Shown in pieces: positions 18,129 to 27,229 of a stretch of 64,000 nt of DNA. This DNA is from JBBQZP01 sp038207585. GTDB lineage: Bacteria; Pseudomonadota; Alphaproteobacteria; Rhodobacterales; Rhodobacteraceae. The notes beneath the pieces are model-generated. The model searched no databases and had not been told where the DNA came from. It was given only the letters and a program-made list of their open reading frames with translations. Made by a program: the position numbers and the translations under genes. The DNA lies in assembly GCA_038207585.1 (NCBI GenBank), contig JBBQZP010000002.1, positions 62,001 to 126,000 of the forward strand, written 5' to 3'. The first letter of the stretch is position 1. Every line of letters starts with the position of its first letter.

Positions 18129-18908
18129 ATGCCACGCTATGCATTTCAGATCGAATATGACGGCGGGCCGTTCAACGGCTGGCAGCGGCAGGCCGGAGGC
18201 CAGCCGACGGTGCAGGGCGCGGTCGAGGCGGCATTGGATGCGCTGGCAACCGGCCCGCACCTGATTGCCGCCGCCGGGCGCACCGATGCGGGCGTGCATG
18301 CCACGGCACAAGTGGCGCATTGCGATCTGCTGCGGGATTGGGACACGTTCCGTCTGACCGGCGCGATCAACGCACATCTGCGGCCCCTGCCCGTTTCGGT
18401 GACGGCCTGCGCCGCGGTGCCGGATGATTTCCACGCCAGGTTTTCCGCGCGTGAGCGGCGCTATGTCTTTCGGCTGGTGCAACGCCGCGCGCCGGTGACG
18501 CATGACCGGGGGCTGGTGTGGCAGGTGCCGCATCTTCTGGATACCGACGCGATGCGGCAGGGTGCGGCGCATCTGATCGGGCACCATGATTTCACCACCT
18601 TCCGGTCGTCGCTGTGTCAGGCGGCCTCGCCGGTCAAGACGCTGGACGAGATCAGGATCGAGGTGCTGGACTATCCCGCTGGCCGCGAGACGCGGTTTTA
18701 CCTGCGCGCCCGCAGTTTCCTGCACAATCAGGTGCGCTCCATCGTGGGCACGCTGGAGCGGGTGGGGGCCGGTGCGTGGCAACCGGGCGATGTGGCGCGT
18801 GCGCTGGCCGACAAGGACCGCACGGCCTGCGGGCCTGTCTGCCCGCCGCAGGGATTGTATCTGGCAGGCGTCGGCTACCCGGCGGACCCGTTCGTTTCGG
18901 ACGGTTGA
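18129..18908 (+). CDS. truA: tRNA pseudouridine(38-40) synthase TruA
   Basis: A 259-residue protein that isomerises uridines 38-40 of the tRNA anticodon stem. The catalytic aspartate is D53 in AAGRTDAGVHATAQVAH, with the usual N-terminal YDGGPFNGWQRQ and C-terminal RSFLHNQVRSIVGTL motifs. The last 34 bp overlap the convergent membrane-protein gene (18875-19426), so one 3' end is translated on both strands. Confidence 0.96.
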   Translation: MPRYAFQIEYDGGPFNGWQRQAGGQPTVQGAVEAALDALATGPHLIAAAGRTDAGVHATAQVAHCDLLRDWDTFRLTGAINAHLRPLPVSVTACAAVPDDFHARFSARERRYVFRLVQRRAPVTHDRGLVWQVPHLLDTDAMRQGAAHLIGHHDFTTFRSSLCQAASPVKTLDEIRIEVLDYPAGRETRFYLRARSFLHNQVRSIVGTLERVGAGAWQPGDVARALADKDRTACGPVCPPQGLYLAGVGYPADPFVSDG

Positions 18909-19426
18909 GGGCCAAGGCAGGCGGTGCGCTGCATCTCATCTTCAGGTCCCACGACCTGCCATTCGCCGCCCGTCAGCGTGCCATCGGGGGCAAGGGTCGC
19001 GCCATCCACCAGATCGGCATGACGCCCGCCCGCGCAATCAAAGCCCAAAGGGATGCGGACCGCTTTGGCCCAACGCTGCACAACCATCGCCTCGGCGGTG
19101 CGGATATCGGGGTTGGTGGCAGAGGATTGCATCGAGGTCATGTCCAGCGCCACGAACCGGCTGACCACCGGAAATACAAGCGTCCAGGGTCGCCAGCCGA
19201 TACGGTCTTCGGGGGCAGACAGGATGAACACGCCATCCGGTAATGCACCCGCAACGCGTGGATACCACGAATATTCATTCCACACCGAAAACACCAGCAT
19301 CCCCGCACCCATGGCGGCAGGAAGGGTCCATTTCGGCAGGCGGCCCTTGGCCAGCCAGCGGATCGCAAGCACGACACCGGCAAGGCCGGCCCCGGCGCAC
19401 AGCATGGCAATCAGGTCAAAGAGCAT
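18875..19426 (-). CDS. Hypothetical membrane protein
   Basis: A 183-residue protein with two N-terminal membrane helices (MLFDLIAMLCAGAGLAGVVL and TLPAAMGAGMLVFSVWNEYS) and a soluble C-terminal part of about 110 residues. No known domain was recognised. It lies between truA (convergent, 34-bp overlap) and actP (same strand, upstream, separated by an intrinsic terminator). Coding character is supported by the clear membrane topology and an in-frame stop. Confidence 0.7.
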   Translation of the reverse strand: MLFDLIAMLCAGAGLAGVVLAIRWLAKGRLPKWTLPAAMGAGMLVFSVWNEYSWYPRVAGALPDGVFILSAPEDRIGWRPWTLVFPVVSRFVALDMTSMQSSATNPDIRTAEAMVVQRWAKAVRIPLGFDCAGGRHADLVDGATLAPDGTLTGGEWQVVGPEDEMQRTACLGPQPSETNGSAG

Positions 19427-19464
19427 CGGGAAACTTTCTGATCGGCGGGCAAAGCCTGCGCCGG

Positions 19465-19494
19465 AAAAATGGCGCGCCCCCGAAGGGACGCGCC
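19465..19494 (-). terminator. Intrinsic terminator of the acetate-symporter gene
   Basis: On the minus strand, 8 bp beyond the symporter stop codon, the stem GGCGCGTCCC/GGGGCGCGCC closes a TTCG tetraloop. One T-G wobble is the only mismatch. It is followed immediately by ATTTTT. This is a textbook Rho-independent terminator. Confidence 0.9.
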
Positions 19495-19501
19495 GTTAGG
19501 T

Positions 19502-21520
19502 TCAGTGCGATGAGGCCGCACCCGCGCCGCGCGGAACGCGGATCGATTCGACCAGATCCTGCACATGCTGGGGCGGTGCTGCGGTGACCGACGATACGAT
19601 CCACGCCGACACAAAGTTAACCACAGCCCCGACCGCGCCAATCGACAACGGCGAGATGCCGAAGAAGTAGTTGGCCGCGGTGTTGGGATACCAGTTGGTG
19701 CCCGGCACGAAGAAGAAGCCGAGATACATGAAGATGTAGAAGGCCGTGAACACAAGGCCCAAAATCATCCCCGTAATCGCCCCCTCGCGGTTGATCCGCT
19801 TGGAGAAGATACCCATCATCAGCGCCGGGAAGATCGTCGCTGCGGCCAGACCAAAGGCCAGCGCCACAACCTGCGCTGCAAAGCCCGGAGGGTTCAGACC
19901 CAGCCACGTCGCGATCACGATGGCAAAACCCATCGCAATACGCGCGGCCAGAAGTTCACCCTTTTCCGAAATGTTCGGGTTCAGTGTGCTTTTGATCAGG
20001 TCATGGCTGATGGCAGAAGAAATCGCCAGCAAAAGACCCGCAGCGGTGGAAAGTGCCGCCGCCAGACCACCCGCCGCGACCAGAGCAATCACCCAGCCGG
20101 GCAATGCTGCAATCTCGGGGTTGGCCAGAACCATGATGTCGTTGTCAACCTTGGTCAGCTCGTTTCCGACCCAGCCACGTTCGGTCAGCGATTGGCCACC
20201 GATCTTCAACTCACCCTGCGCCGTGGTCAGCGCCGCGTTTGCCGCAACCAGCGCCGCTTGCAGCGGAACCAGCGTGGCATCGTCAGCTCCGTCTTTCTGA
20301 ACCGCTGCCGGTGTGGCAAGGTCAGCACCGGCAAGAACCGGCAATCCAAGGGCCGCACGGCCATCGGTCAGGGCTTTTGCAGCATCGGCCACCCCTTTTT
20401 GCTGCGGTGCCAACGCGGAGTCGTTGAAGTACTGGATCTGCCCGTCACCGTTCAGGTCGGCAAAGGTCAGAAGCCCGGTTTTCTCCCAGGTGCGGATCCA
20501 GGTCAGTTTCGGGTTGCTGTCGATTTCGGCAATCGTCAGCGCATCGCCGTCCAGCGGGTTGCCGGTCACAGCAGCAGGCCAGAAGGTTGTGGTCAGGTTC
20601 AGACGCGCCATCGACCCCACAGCCGGAGCCACGGTGTAAAGAAGGGCGATGAACACCAGCGCCCAGCCCGCCGAAAGACGCGCATCCGACACTTTGGGCA
20701 CCGTGAAGAAGCGGATGATGACATGCGGAAGACCCGCGGTGCCGATCATCAGCGACATGGTGAACAGGAACATGTTCAGCATGCTGGTGGTCTGGCCGGT
20801 ATAGGCACCAAAGCCCAGATCCTGCACGACCGCATCCAGTTTCTGCAGGAACAGAATGCCCGATGCCTCATGCGTGCCGATCAGGCCCAGCTGCGGGAAG
20901 AACGAGCCCGTCAGCGAGAGCGAGATGAAGATCGCAGGAATGGTATAGGCGATGATCAGCACGACATATTGCGCCACCTGCGTGTAGGTGATGCCCTTCA
21001 TACCGCCCAGAACCGCGTAACAAAACACGATTGTCGCGCCGATATAAAGGCCCGTATCAGTGCTGACTTCCAGAAAGCGCGAGAAGGTCACGCCAACGCC
21101 GCGCATCTGCCCGATGACGTAAGTGACCGAAATCACGATCAGGCAGATCACAGCCACCAGACGCGCACCGCTGGAATAGAAGCGGTCGCCGATGAATTCC
21201 GGCACGGTGAACTTGCCGAACTTGCGCAGGTAGGGTGCCAGCAACAAAGCCAGCAGCACATAGCCACCGGTCCAGCCCATCAAGAAGGCCGATTGCTGAT
21301 AGCCGCCCGCCGATGACAGCGCGATGATGCCCGCCATCGAGATAAACGAGGCCGCCGACATCCAGTCAGCACCCGTCGCCATGCCGTTCAGGATGGGGTG
21401 AACGCCCTGTCCGGCTGCATAAAATTCCGCGGTCGAGCCCGCGCGGGCCCAGATCGCGATACCGATGTAGAGCGCGAAGGTCGCGCCCACAACGATCAGA
21501 TTGAGGGTGTATTGATCCAT
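19502..21520 (-). CDS. actP: Sodium:solute (acetate-type) symporter, VC_2705 subfamily
   Basis: A 672-residue sodium:solute symporter. The helical core resembles ActP-like cation/acetate symporters (VGATFALYIGIAIWARAGST, ADWMSAASFISMAGI, LSTAAGLLLAISSAISHDL). A DUF4212 small subunit directly upstream and acsA beyond it point to acetate or another short carboxylate as substrate. Residues about 305-475 form a hydrophilic insertion between membrane segments, not usual for SSS transporters of 550-590 residues. It includes an EF-hand-like loop, D355-L-N357-G-D359-G-Q-I362. The acetate assignment is inferred from context. Confidence 0.88.
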   Translation of the reverse strand: MDQYTLNLIVVGATFALYIGIAIWARAGSTAEFYAAGQGVHPILNGMATGADWMSAASFISMAGIIALSSAGGYQQSAFLMGWTGGYVLLALLLAPYLRKFGKFTVPEFIGDRFYSSGARLVAVICLIVISVTYVIGQMRGVGVTFSRFLEVSTDTGLYIGATIVFCYAVLGGMKGITYTQVAQYVVLIIAYTIPAIFISLSLTGSFFPQLGLIGTHEASGILFLQKLDAVVQDLGFGAYTGQTTSMLNMFLFTMSLMIGTAGLPHVIIRFFTVPKVSDARLSAGWALVFIALLYTVAPAVGSMARLNLTTTFWPAAVTGNPLDGDALTIAEIDSNPKLTWIRTWEKTGLLTFADLNGDGQIQYFNDSALAPQQKGVADAAKALTDGRAALGLPVLAGADLATPAAVQKDGADDATLVPLQAALVAANAALTTAQGELKIGGQSLTERGWVGNELTKVDNDIMVLANPEIAALPGWVIALVAAGGLAAALSTAAGLLLAISSAISHDLIKSTLNPNISEKGELLAARIAMGFAIVIATWLGLNPPGFAAQVVALAFGLAAATIFPALMMGIFSKRINREGAITGMILGLVFTAFYIFMYLGFFFVPGTNWYPNTAANYFFGISPLSIGAVGAVVNFVSAWIVSSVTAAPPQHVQDLVESIRVPRGAGAASSH

Positions 21521-21530
21521 GGGTGCGCTC

Positions 21531-21788
21531 CTATTCGTCTACGCCATATTCCTGATCAAGTTTGTTCATGCGCCAGGCATATCCAAAGATCAGGACAAGA
21601 AAGACGTAGATCGACCCGTTCTGGGCGAACCAGAAGCCAAGGTCGGCGCCGCCGATATGAACGCCCATCAACATGGGGCGCAAGATGATGCCAAGTCCGA
21701 ACGAGCACGCAAACCAGATCACCAGACAGATGATGATGATCCTGATATTCGCGGCCCAATAGGCATTGGACGATGTTCTGTCTGCCAT
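21531..21788 (-). CDS. DUF4212 small subunit of sodium:solute symporter
   Basis: An 85-residue protein with two membrane helices (IIIICLVIWFACSFGLGII and GSIYVFLVLIFGYAWRMNKL), the shape of DUF4212 / TIGR03647 proteins. These are almost always encoded directly before a VC_2705-type symporter and are taken as its small subunit. The gap to the symporter start is 10 bp on the same strand, so they are co-transcribed. Confidence 0.92.
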   Translation of the reverse strand: MADRTSSNAYWAANIRIIIICLVIWFACSFGLGIILRPMLMGVHIGGADLGFWFAQNGSIYVFLVLIFGYAWRMNKLDQEYGVDE

Positions 21789-21860
21789 TAGGTGTTTCCT
21801 CCCATTTCGTTTCCCGTCCCGTGCCGCTGCCCCTTGTCACCGGGGCTGCGGGTCGTCTTT

Positions 21861-21918
21861 GCCGGGGCTTTTCGGCCCCGGTTCATGCGCTCGGGGCCTT
21901 TCAGCCCCGGTTCATGCG
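21861..21918 (-). repeat. 29-bp tandem duplication of the acsA 3' end with hairpin
   Basis: Two adjacent 29-bp units occupy 21890-21918 (spanning the acsA stop) and 21861-21889. On the minus strand each begins CGCATGAACCGGGGC and folds into a hairpin (GGGGC...GCCCC). In the first unit the loop holds the acsA TGA stop; in the second the same codon is CGA. The pair probably acts as tandem terminator stems, although no strong T-run follows. Confidence 0.7.
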
Positions 21919-23865
21919 ATTTGCAATCAGATCGTCCACCACGCCGGGGTCGGCGAGGGTCGATGTGTCGCCCAAGGCTGCATAATCATTCTCGGCGATC
22001 TTGCGCAGGATGCGGCGCATGATCTTGCCCGACCGGGTTTTCGGCAGGCCGGGCGCCCACTGGATCAGATCGGGCGAGGCTATCGGGCCAATCTCGGTGC
22101 GGACCCATTTGACCAGGTCCTTGCGCAGATCCTCGGTCGGCTCCACCCCCTGCATCAGGGTAACATAGGCATAGATGCCCTGCCCCTTGATGTCGTGCGG
22201 ATAGCCCACCACGGCAGCCTCGGCGACGTGTTCGTGCGCCACCAGTGCGGATTCAACCTCGGCCGTGCCCATGCGATGGCCGCTGACGTTGATCACGTCA
22301 TCCACCCGCCCGGTTATCCAGTAATAGCCATCAGCGTCGCGGCGGCAGCCGTCTCCGGTGAAGTAATAGCCCGGATACTGGCTGAAATATGCCTCTTCAA
22401 AGCGGGCATGATCCCCCCAGAGCGTGCGCATCTGGCCCGGCCAGCTGTCAGTGATGCACAATACGCCCGAGGTTTCAACGGCAGTTTCAACCTTGCCGGT
22501 CGCGGGGTCCAGCACTTCGGGTTTCACGCCGAAAAACGGCAAGGTTGCCGACCCCGGTTTCTGCGGAATGGCTCCCGGCAAAGGCGTGATGATGTGCCCG
22601 CCGGTTTCGGTCTGCCAGAACGTATCGACAATCGGGCAACGGCCTTTGCCAACATGCGTATTATACCAGTTCCACGCCTCGGGGTTGATCGGCTCGCCCA
22701 CCGAACCCAGCAGCTTCAGGCTGGAAAGGTCATGCTTTTCAACCCATTCCGGCCCCATCGCCATCAATGCGCGAATGGCGGTGGGGGCGGTGTAGAACTG
22801 GTTGACGCGGTGCTTGGCGCACACCTCCCAGAACCGTCCGGCATCGGGGAAGGTCGGCACGCCCTCGAACATCAGCGTGGTCGCGCCGTTCGCCAGCGGG
22901 CCGTAAATGATATAGCTGTGCCCCGTCACCCAGCCCACATCGGCGGTGCACCAGAACACATCGCCATCGTGGTAATCGAACGTCGCCTGATGCGTCATCG
23001 CGGCATAAACCAGATAGCCGCCGGTGGTATGAACAACCCCCTTGGGCCGCCCGGTGGAGCCTGAGGTGTACAAGATGAACAGCGGGTCCTCGGCCTCCAT
23101 CGGCTCGGGCGCGCAGGTGGTGTCGGCGGCGGCCATTTCGGAGCGCAGGTCAATGTCGCGGCCTTCGGTCCAGGTGGTCTGCCCGCCAGTGTGCTTGACG
23201 ACAAGACATTTCACATGGTCATCGCAATGCAACAACGCCGCGTCCGCGTTCGATTTCAATGGCGTTTTCTTGCCACCGCGCGGCGCATAATCGGCGGTGA
23301 TCACAACACGAGCGGCGGAATCGTTGATCCGGTTCGCCAAGGCATCCGGCGAAAAGCCTGCGAAAACGATGGAATGTATCGCCCCGATCCGGGTGCAGGC
23401 CAGCATGGCATAGGCCGCCTCGGGGATCATAGGCATATAAAGCACGACCCGGTCGCCCCTTTTCACGCCATGCGCTTTCAGCACATTGGCCATGCGGCAG
23501 GTCTGTTCCAGCAGGTGCGCATAAGTGATGTGCTGGGCGGGGGTCTTTGGATCATCAGGCTCCCAGATGATCGCGGTCTGGCCGGCGCGTTTGGCAATGT
23601 GGCGGTCGATGCAGTTGGCGCTGACGTTCAGTACGCCATCCTCGAACCACTTGATCGACACCTGACCCAACGTGAAATCAGAGTTCTTGATCTTGGTCGG
23701 AGCTTTGATCCAATCAAGCCGCTTTGCCTCGGCAGCCCAGAAGGCGTCGGGGTCCTTGACCGAGGCGGCATAGCGCGCGGCATAACTTTCGGGGGTTTCG
23801 TGCGCGGTGGCCGCAAAAGCGTCCGACGCAGGATAAATGGCTTTGAGTTGACCCAGTTCCGACAT
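21901..23865 (-). CDS. acsA: Acetyl-CoA synthetase
   Basis: A 654-residue AMP-forming enzyme that converts acetate, ATP and CoA to acetyl-CoA. It has the ATP-binding loop YTSGSTGRPKGVVHTTGGY near residue 260 and the C-terminal KTRSGKIMRRILRKIA, whose middle lysine is the acetylation-controlled catalytic residue of the family. ATG 23865 is chosen over ATG 23892 because it follows a strong GGGGGGAT ribosome-binding site; the length then matches the usual 652. It lies upstream of the symporter pair on the same strand, 112 bp away, separated by tandem hairpins. Confidence 0.96.
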   Translation of the reverse strand: MSELGQLKAIYPASDAFAATAHETPESYAARYAASVKDPDAFWAAEAKRLDWIKAPTKIKNSDFTLGQVSIKWFEDGVLNVSANCIDRHIAKRAGQTAIIWEPDDPKTPAQHITYAHLLEQTCRMANVLKAHGVKRGDRVVLYMPMIPEAAYAMLACTRIGAIHSIVFAGFSPDALANRINDSAARVVITADYAPRGGKKTPLKSNADAALLHCDDHVKCLVVKHTGGQTTWTEGRDIDLRSEMAAADTTCAPEPMEAEDPLFILYTSGSTGRPKGVVHTTGGYLVYAAMTHQATFDYHDGDVFWCTADVGWVTGHSYIIYGPLANGATTLMFEGVPTFPDAGRFWEVCAKHRVNQFYTAPTAIRALMAMGPEWVEKHDLSSLKLLGSVGEPINPEAWNWYNTHVGKGRCPIVDTFWQTETGGHIITPLPGAIPQKPGSATLPFFGVKPEVLDPATGKVETAVETSGVLCITDSWPGQMRTLWGDHARFEEAYFSQYPGYYFTGDGCRRDADGYYWITGRVDDVINVSGHRMGTAEVESALVAHEHVAEAAVVGYPHDIKGQGIYAYVTLMQGVEPTEDLRKDLVKWVRTEIGPIASPDLIQWAPGLPKTRSGKIMRRILRKIAENDYAALGDTSTLADPGVVDDLIANRMNRG

Positions 23866-24241
23866 GACATCCCCCCAGATGCGAACCGCCATGCATTCGT
23901 GCAGGCAGGTCTGTGCGCGGCACTATAGCTAGAATGTCAAAGAAACGGTAACTATTTTTTATTGCTCATTAATTTTGAAAATTTATTTACTGATGGGTTC
24001 GAAAATCTGTAAATTGAAAAAGACGCGTAACATCTTCATGATGGATTTTCAGCCAGTTGAAGTGTGACACGCCGACCCGACATCTGCCCAATCGGGCGAC
24101 GCGATCAAGGGAAACGCCCAAATCGTCATCGGCAAGGAAACAGGGCAGTTCCGGTTGCGCGCTGGTCTATGTGCATTGATTCGCGGTTCGCGAACGCACG
24201 TCACACCGCCGCAACCGCGTGCAGCCGCCCTGAAAACGAAC
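23866..24241. promoter_or_regulatory. AT-rich intergenic region upstream of acsA
   Basis: No gene is seen in this interval. Bases 23931-24035 are strikingly AT-rich compared with the surrounding DNA and lie 65-170 bp upstream of acsA. On the minus strand a TTGACA and a TATAGT (23922-23927) occur, but only 7 bp apart, so they do not form one standard promoter. The AT-rich stretch is a candidate upstream activating or nucleoid-protein binding region. Confidence 0.45.
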
Positions 24242-24262
24242 AGGCGGCCCAATGGGCCGCCT
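24242..24262 (-). terminator. Terminator downstream of the beta-helix gene
   Basis: A perfect 9-bp inverted repeat AGGCGGCCC/GGGCCGCCT with a 3-base loop lies 27 bp past the stop of the minus-strand beta-helix gene. On that strand it is followed by GTTCGTTTT, so it is a good intrinsic terminator. Confidence 0.8.
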
Positions 24263-24289
24263 GCGTCTTTGCCTTGAAGCCCGGCCTTG

Positions 24290-26574
24290 CTATTGCGGGG
24301 TATCGCAGCGGATCGTCACGTTCATCCGGCCTTTCACATCGGTAGGAAAGCGCAGAAAGACCCTGTCCTTTTGCGCCCCCTGTTCGACCTGAACATAGGG
24401 CATGTCAAACCGCGCCACATTCGATGCCGTTGTGATCGCGCCTTCGGCAATCACCGACCGCACGTTCGAGGCATAGCTGCCAAAGGGCAGGAAATCGCCG
24501 CTGCTGACGCTCCAGGTATCAGCGGCGGTGTTCTGAACATGGGTGATCGTCACCGGATTGACCGTCAATTGGCTGATCCCGTTGAACGCATTGCCCTCGA
24601 TCACGATATTGCGCATCCGGGTAAAATCCAGATTTGCAAAGGTGGTATCGACCTTGTCGAACCGGTCAATCGTGGCACCCACGGTGCGAAACGTGTTGCC
24701 CTGCACCGTCAGGCCGTTGACAAACTGGCCCGACCCGAAGGGCTTGATGACCAGCCAGCGGAACGAGGGCGCCACGCTGGAGCAGATGAATATGTTGGAG
24801 TTGATCGTCAGCCCGCCGAAGGAGAACCCGGTCGAAAAATCGGGGGTTGCATCATGCTCATTGGTCATCTCGATATGGCAGTTGTCGACATAGTTGCCAG
24901 TGATCAGCGAGGCAACGCTGGGGCTGGTGAACACGATCCCGGCCTGACGCACGCCATTGGTCTGGTCGTCGCCCTGAAAGAAGTGGTTACCGATGAAAAT
25001 ATGCCCGGTGCCCCCCATGACCGCGAATGTGCCGAACCGCACCACCCGATTGTCGCGGATCTTGCAGTCATTCGCATTGGTCTGAATTGCAATCGACGTG
25101 CGATCCTGTGAAGGGACGGCCTGTTCGTTCGACAGGAACTGGTTCTGGTCAACAATCATGCCCTGACACCCGACCCCGATCGAGCTGATTCCCCGGTCCA
25201 GAGGGCCCGAGATAACCGAGTCCGCAATCCTGAAAATCGAGCCCGCCGGGGGCAGCATGATGCAACTTGCCACGCCGTTGCACAGAAATTCGATATCCAC
25301 GACCTCAAACCGGGTCAGCGAGTCAAAGTTGCTGAAATCGAGTATGTATTTGTAGCGGCGGAAGGTGAAGGTGCGGGTGCCCTGCGCTCCGTAAAGCGGT
25401 TTTGACAGCCTGATGGTTCCGGCCCCCACGTTCTTGGCACGAACATATACCTCACGTCCGACGCCGGTGCCGCTGATGCGCGCGCCGACGGGAATGCCCG
25501 CGATGTTTGCGACGTTCGTCAAGCGCAGGGGATCGCTGGCATTGTACGTGGCGACGGCCGAAACCGTGTCAGTCGACCAGTTGCTGCCGGGCACGGCGCT
25601 GATCTGTCCATTGGCCAGAACCCGGCGCTGCGCAAAGGTGCCGATGCCGGTGACAGCGGCCACATCGACCGGTCCGGTCAGATTGACCCTGCGCCCGCTC
25701 AGATTGAAAGTGACGTGATCGGTGAAATAGAACAGCGCCTGAAGCCCGCGCCGGAACCCCTCGGCCTCGTCTCCGAAGGCGGCGGTGTAGGTATCAAGAT
25801 CATAGTTGCGGGTGCAGGCCAGACGGACGCTGGCAGGCATCGTGATCGTGCCCTCGAACCGGACTGCAGACTCGAACGTGACGTTCGAGGTCAGCCGGTA
25901 GGTGCCGGCCGACACCAGCACCGTGCGCCCGTTGGCATCGGCATCCGCCGCCTCGAACGCGGCTGAATCGTTGGTCGATCCGTTGCCGATTGCACCATAA
26001 TCGCGCACATCGACAACGTCGATCAGCTTGCGGTGGAACGCACTGGTGATGTCTTCGATCTGGATATCGTCGATCCGCACGACGCCGCCGTTGGGGCCGG
26101 TCAGATCCAGCCCGAAATGGCCGTAAACCGGCTCGGTGCCCCAGACGAGATCTTGCCTTGCCGGTTACCCGACCCGACGATGGCCGAAACGGTGACCGCT
26201 TCGCCATAGCTGTCAAGCGCGATTGATGGGCCCGTGACCGGCACCGACACGGCTGTGCCGTTGGCCCGCGCGGCATAGGCCGCGATGCGCACCGAAGGAA
26301 GGTTGCCCGCAACCGCCTTGATCCGTGCGGTGATGCGCAGATAAAGCCCGGGCTGGATCGGCGTGTTGCCCTTGTAACGCAGGCGCTGGGTGTTGTCGAT
26401 TTTCTGCAATTCCAGACAACTGCCGAAATCCTGATCGGCAGGCACAAGTGCTGCATTGGGTTGACCCGCATAGCTGGCGGTGCCGGGGGTGCCATCCTCG
26501 CTGGACCATTGGGCGAGCCCTGCCGAAAACGGTGGCGGCATCAGGACCAGACCGTCAGTAATTGCCATGTTCAT
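24290..26574 (-). pseudogene. Right-handed beta-helix protein gene, disrupted by a -1 frameshift
   Basis: Two consecutive minus-strand frames form one gene. The first (26574 to the stop at 26101) encodes MNMAITDGLVLMPPPFSAGL and a carbohydrate-binding-like domain. The second (26080-24290, GTG start) begins RIDDIQIEDITSAF, then DVRDYGAIGNGSTNDSAAFE, the pectate-lyase-superfamily entry motif, followed by many short beta-helix rungs (ITGNYVDNC, FIGNHFFQ). The second frame is open further upstream, reading VWGTEPVYGHFGLDLTGPNG through 26101-26150. Restoring one base near 26153 would fuse both parts into about 761 residues. A sequencing error cannot be excluded. The substrate is unknown. Confidence 0.72.
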
Positions 26575-26720
26575 GTGGAAAAATCCTCGCCAGTTGCGCT
26601 GTCAGGGCCCGCCGGAACGATCAGGCCGCCACTGCGCGCAAGGATTCACGAGATCGGTTAACAGGCTTTGGAGGGCGCGCACGCAACGATATGCGACTGC
26701 GCAACGCGGCGAGGACGGAT

Positions 26721-26755
26721 GCCTTCGGCGAGGATATTTTTGTCAAAATGAAAGC
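26721..26755 (+). repeat. Dispersed 35-bp intergenic repeat, copy 2
   Basis: The sequence is GCCTTCGGCGAGGATATTTT followed by TGTCAAAATGAAAGC. It lies 8 bp beyond the stop codon of the DUF4864 gene, on the opposite strand. It is nearly identical to copy 3 at 36204-36238 and, over 27 bp, to copy 4 at 58959-58985. Confidence 0.75.
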
Positions 26756-26762
26756 GGAAGCT

Positions 26763-27173
26763 TCAGGCGCCAACAGCCGAGTTCGGCAAAAGCTGAACCG
26801 CATTGATCTGCCAGCCGCCGGGGGCTTCGATCATCTGATAGTCCAGCGTGAAAAGCCTGCCGCTGGCATCGGTAACCAGCACCCGCTGCCAAAGACCACC
26901 CGCCACGTTGCGCAGTTCCAGCATCTTGACCGACGACGGCTTCCAGACCATCGGATAGCCATTGCGCACCATTGCGCCGAAATTTTCCGGCGTGCCAAAA
27001 ATGCCCTTGATGGTGGGCGAGGCATAGCTGAAGGCCTTGTTCACATCTTCGGCGGCAAAGGCCTGAAACTGGTTGTTGATCGTAGCCTCGATCTCGGGGT
27101 TCCGGGTTTCCTGAGCAAGACCGGGAAGGGCCAAAAGGCCCGAAAGCATCACTGCGTACACTGCAAAGCGCAT
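26763..27173 (-). CDS. Secreted DUF4864 protein
   Basis: A 136-residue protein with a cleavable signal peptide (MRFAVYAVMLSGLLALPGLAQ, cut expected after LAQ). The mature part (INNQFQAFAAEDVNKAFSYA, VLVTDASGRLFTLDYQMIEA) has the SnoaL/NTF2-like look of DUF4864. The ATG at 27173 is preferred over the open extension to 27233 because it begins the signal peptide. It is probably periplasmic; function unknown. It lies 57 bp downstream of lysK on the same strand. Confidence 0.82.
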   Translation of the reverse strand: MRFAVYAVMLSGLLALPGLAQETRNPEIEATINNQFQAFAAEDVNKAFSYASPTIKGIFGTPENFGAMVRNGYPMVWKPSSVKMLELRNVAGGLWQRVLVTDASGRLFTLDYQMIEAPGGWQINAVQLLPNSAVGA

Positions 27174-27229
27174 GGCAAAGCCTTTCGTTTGCGTCCCCTT
27201 GGGAAAGGTTAGCGTCCGTTTCCCCTGCG

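Noticed and set aside
19565..21316. A 583-codon plus-strand frame opposite the acetate symporter
   Set aside because: Composition is typical of antisense shadows (R, Q, H-rich) and the minus-strand symporter is unmistakable.
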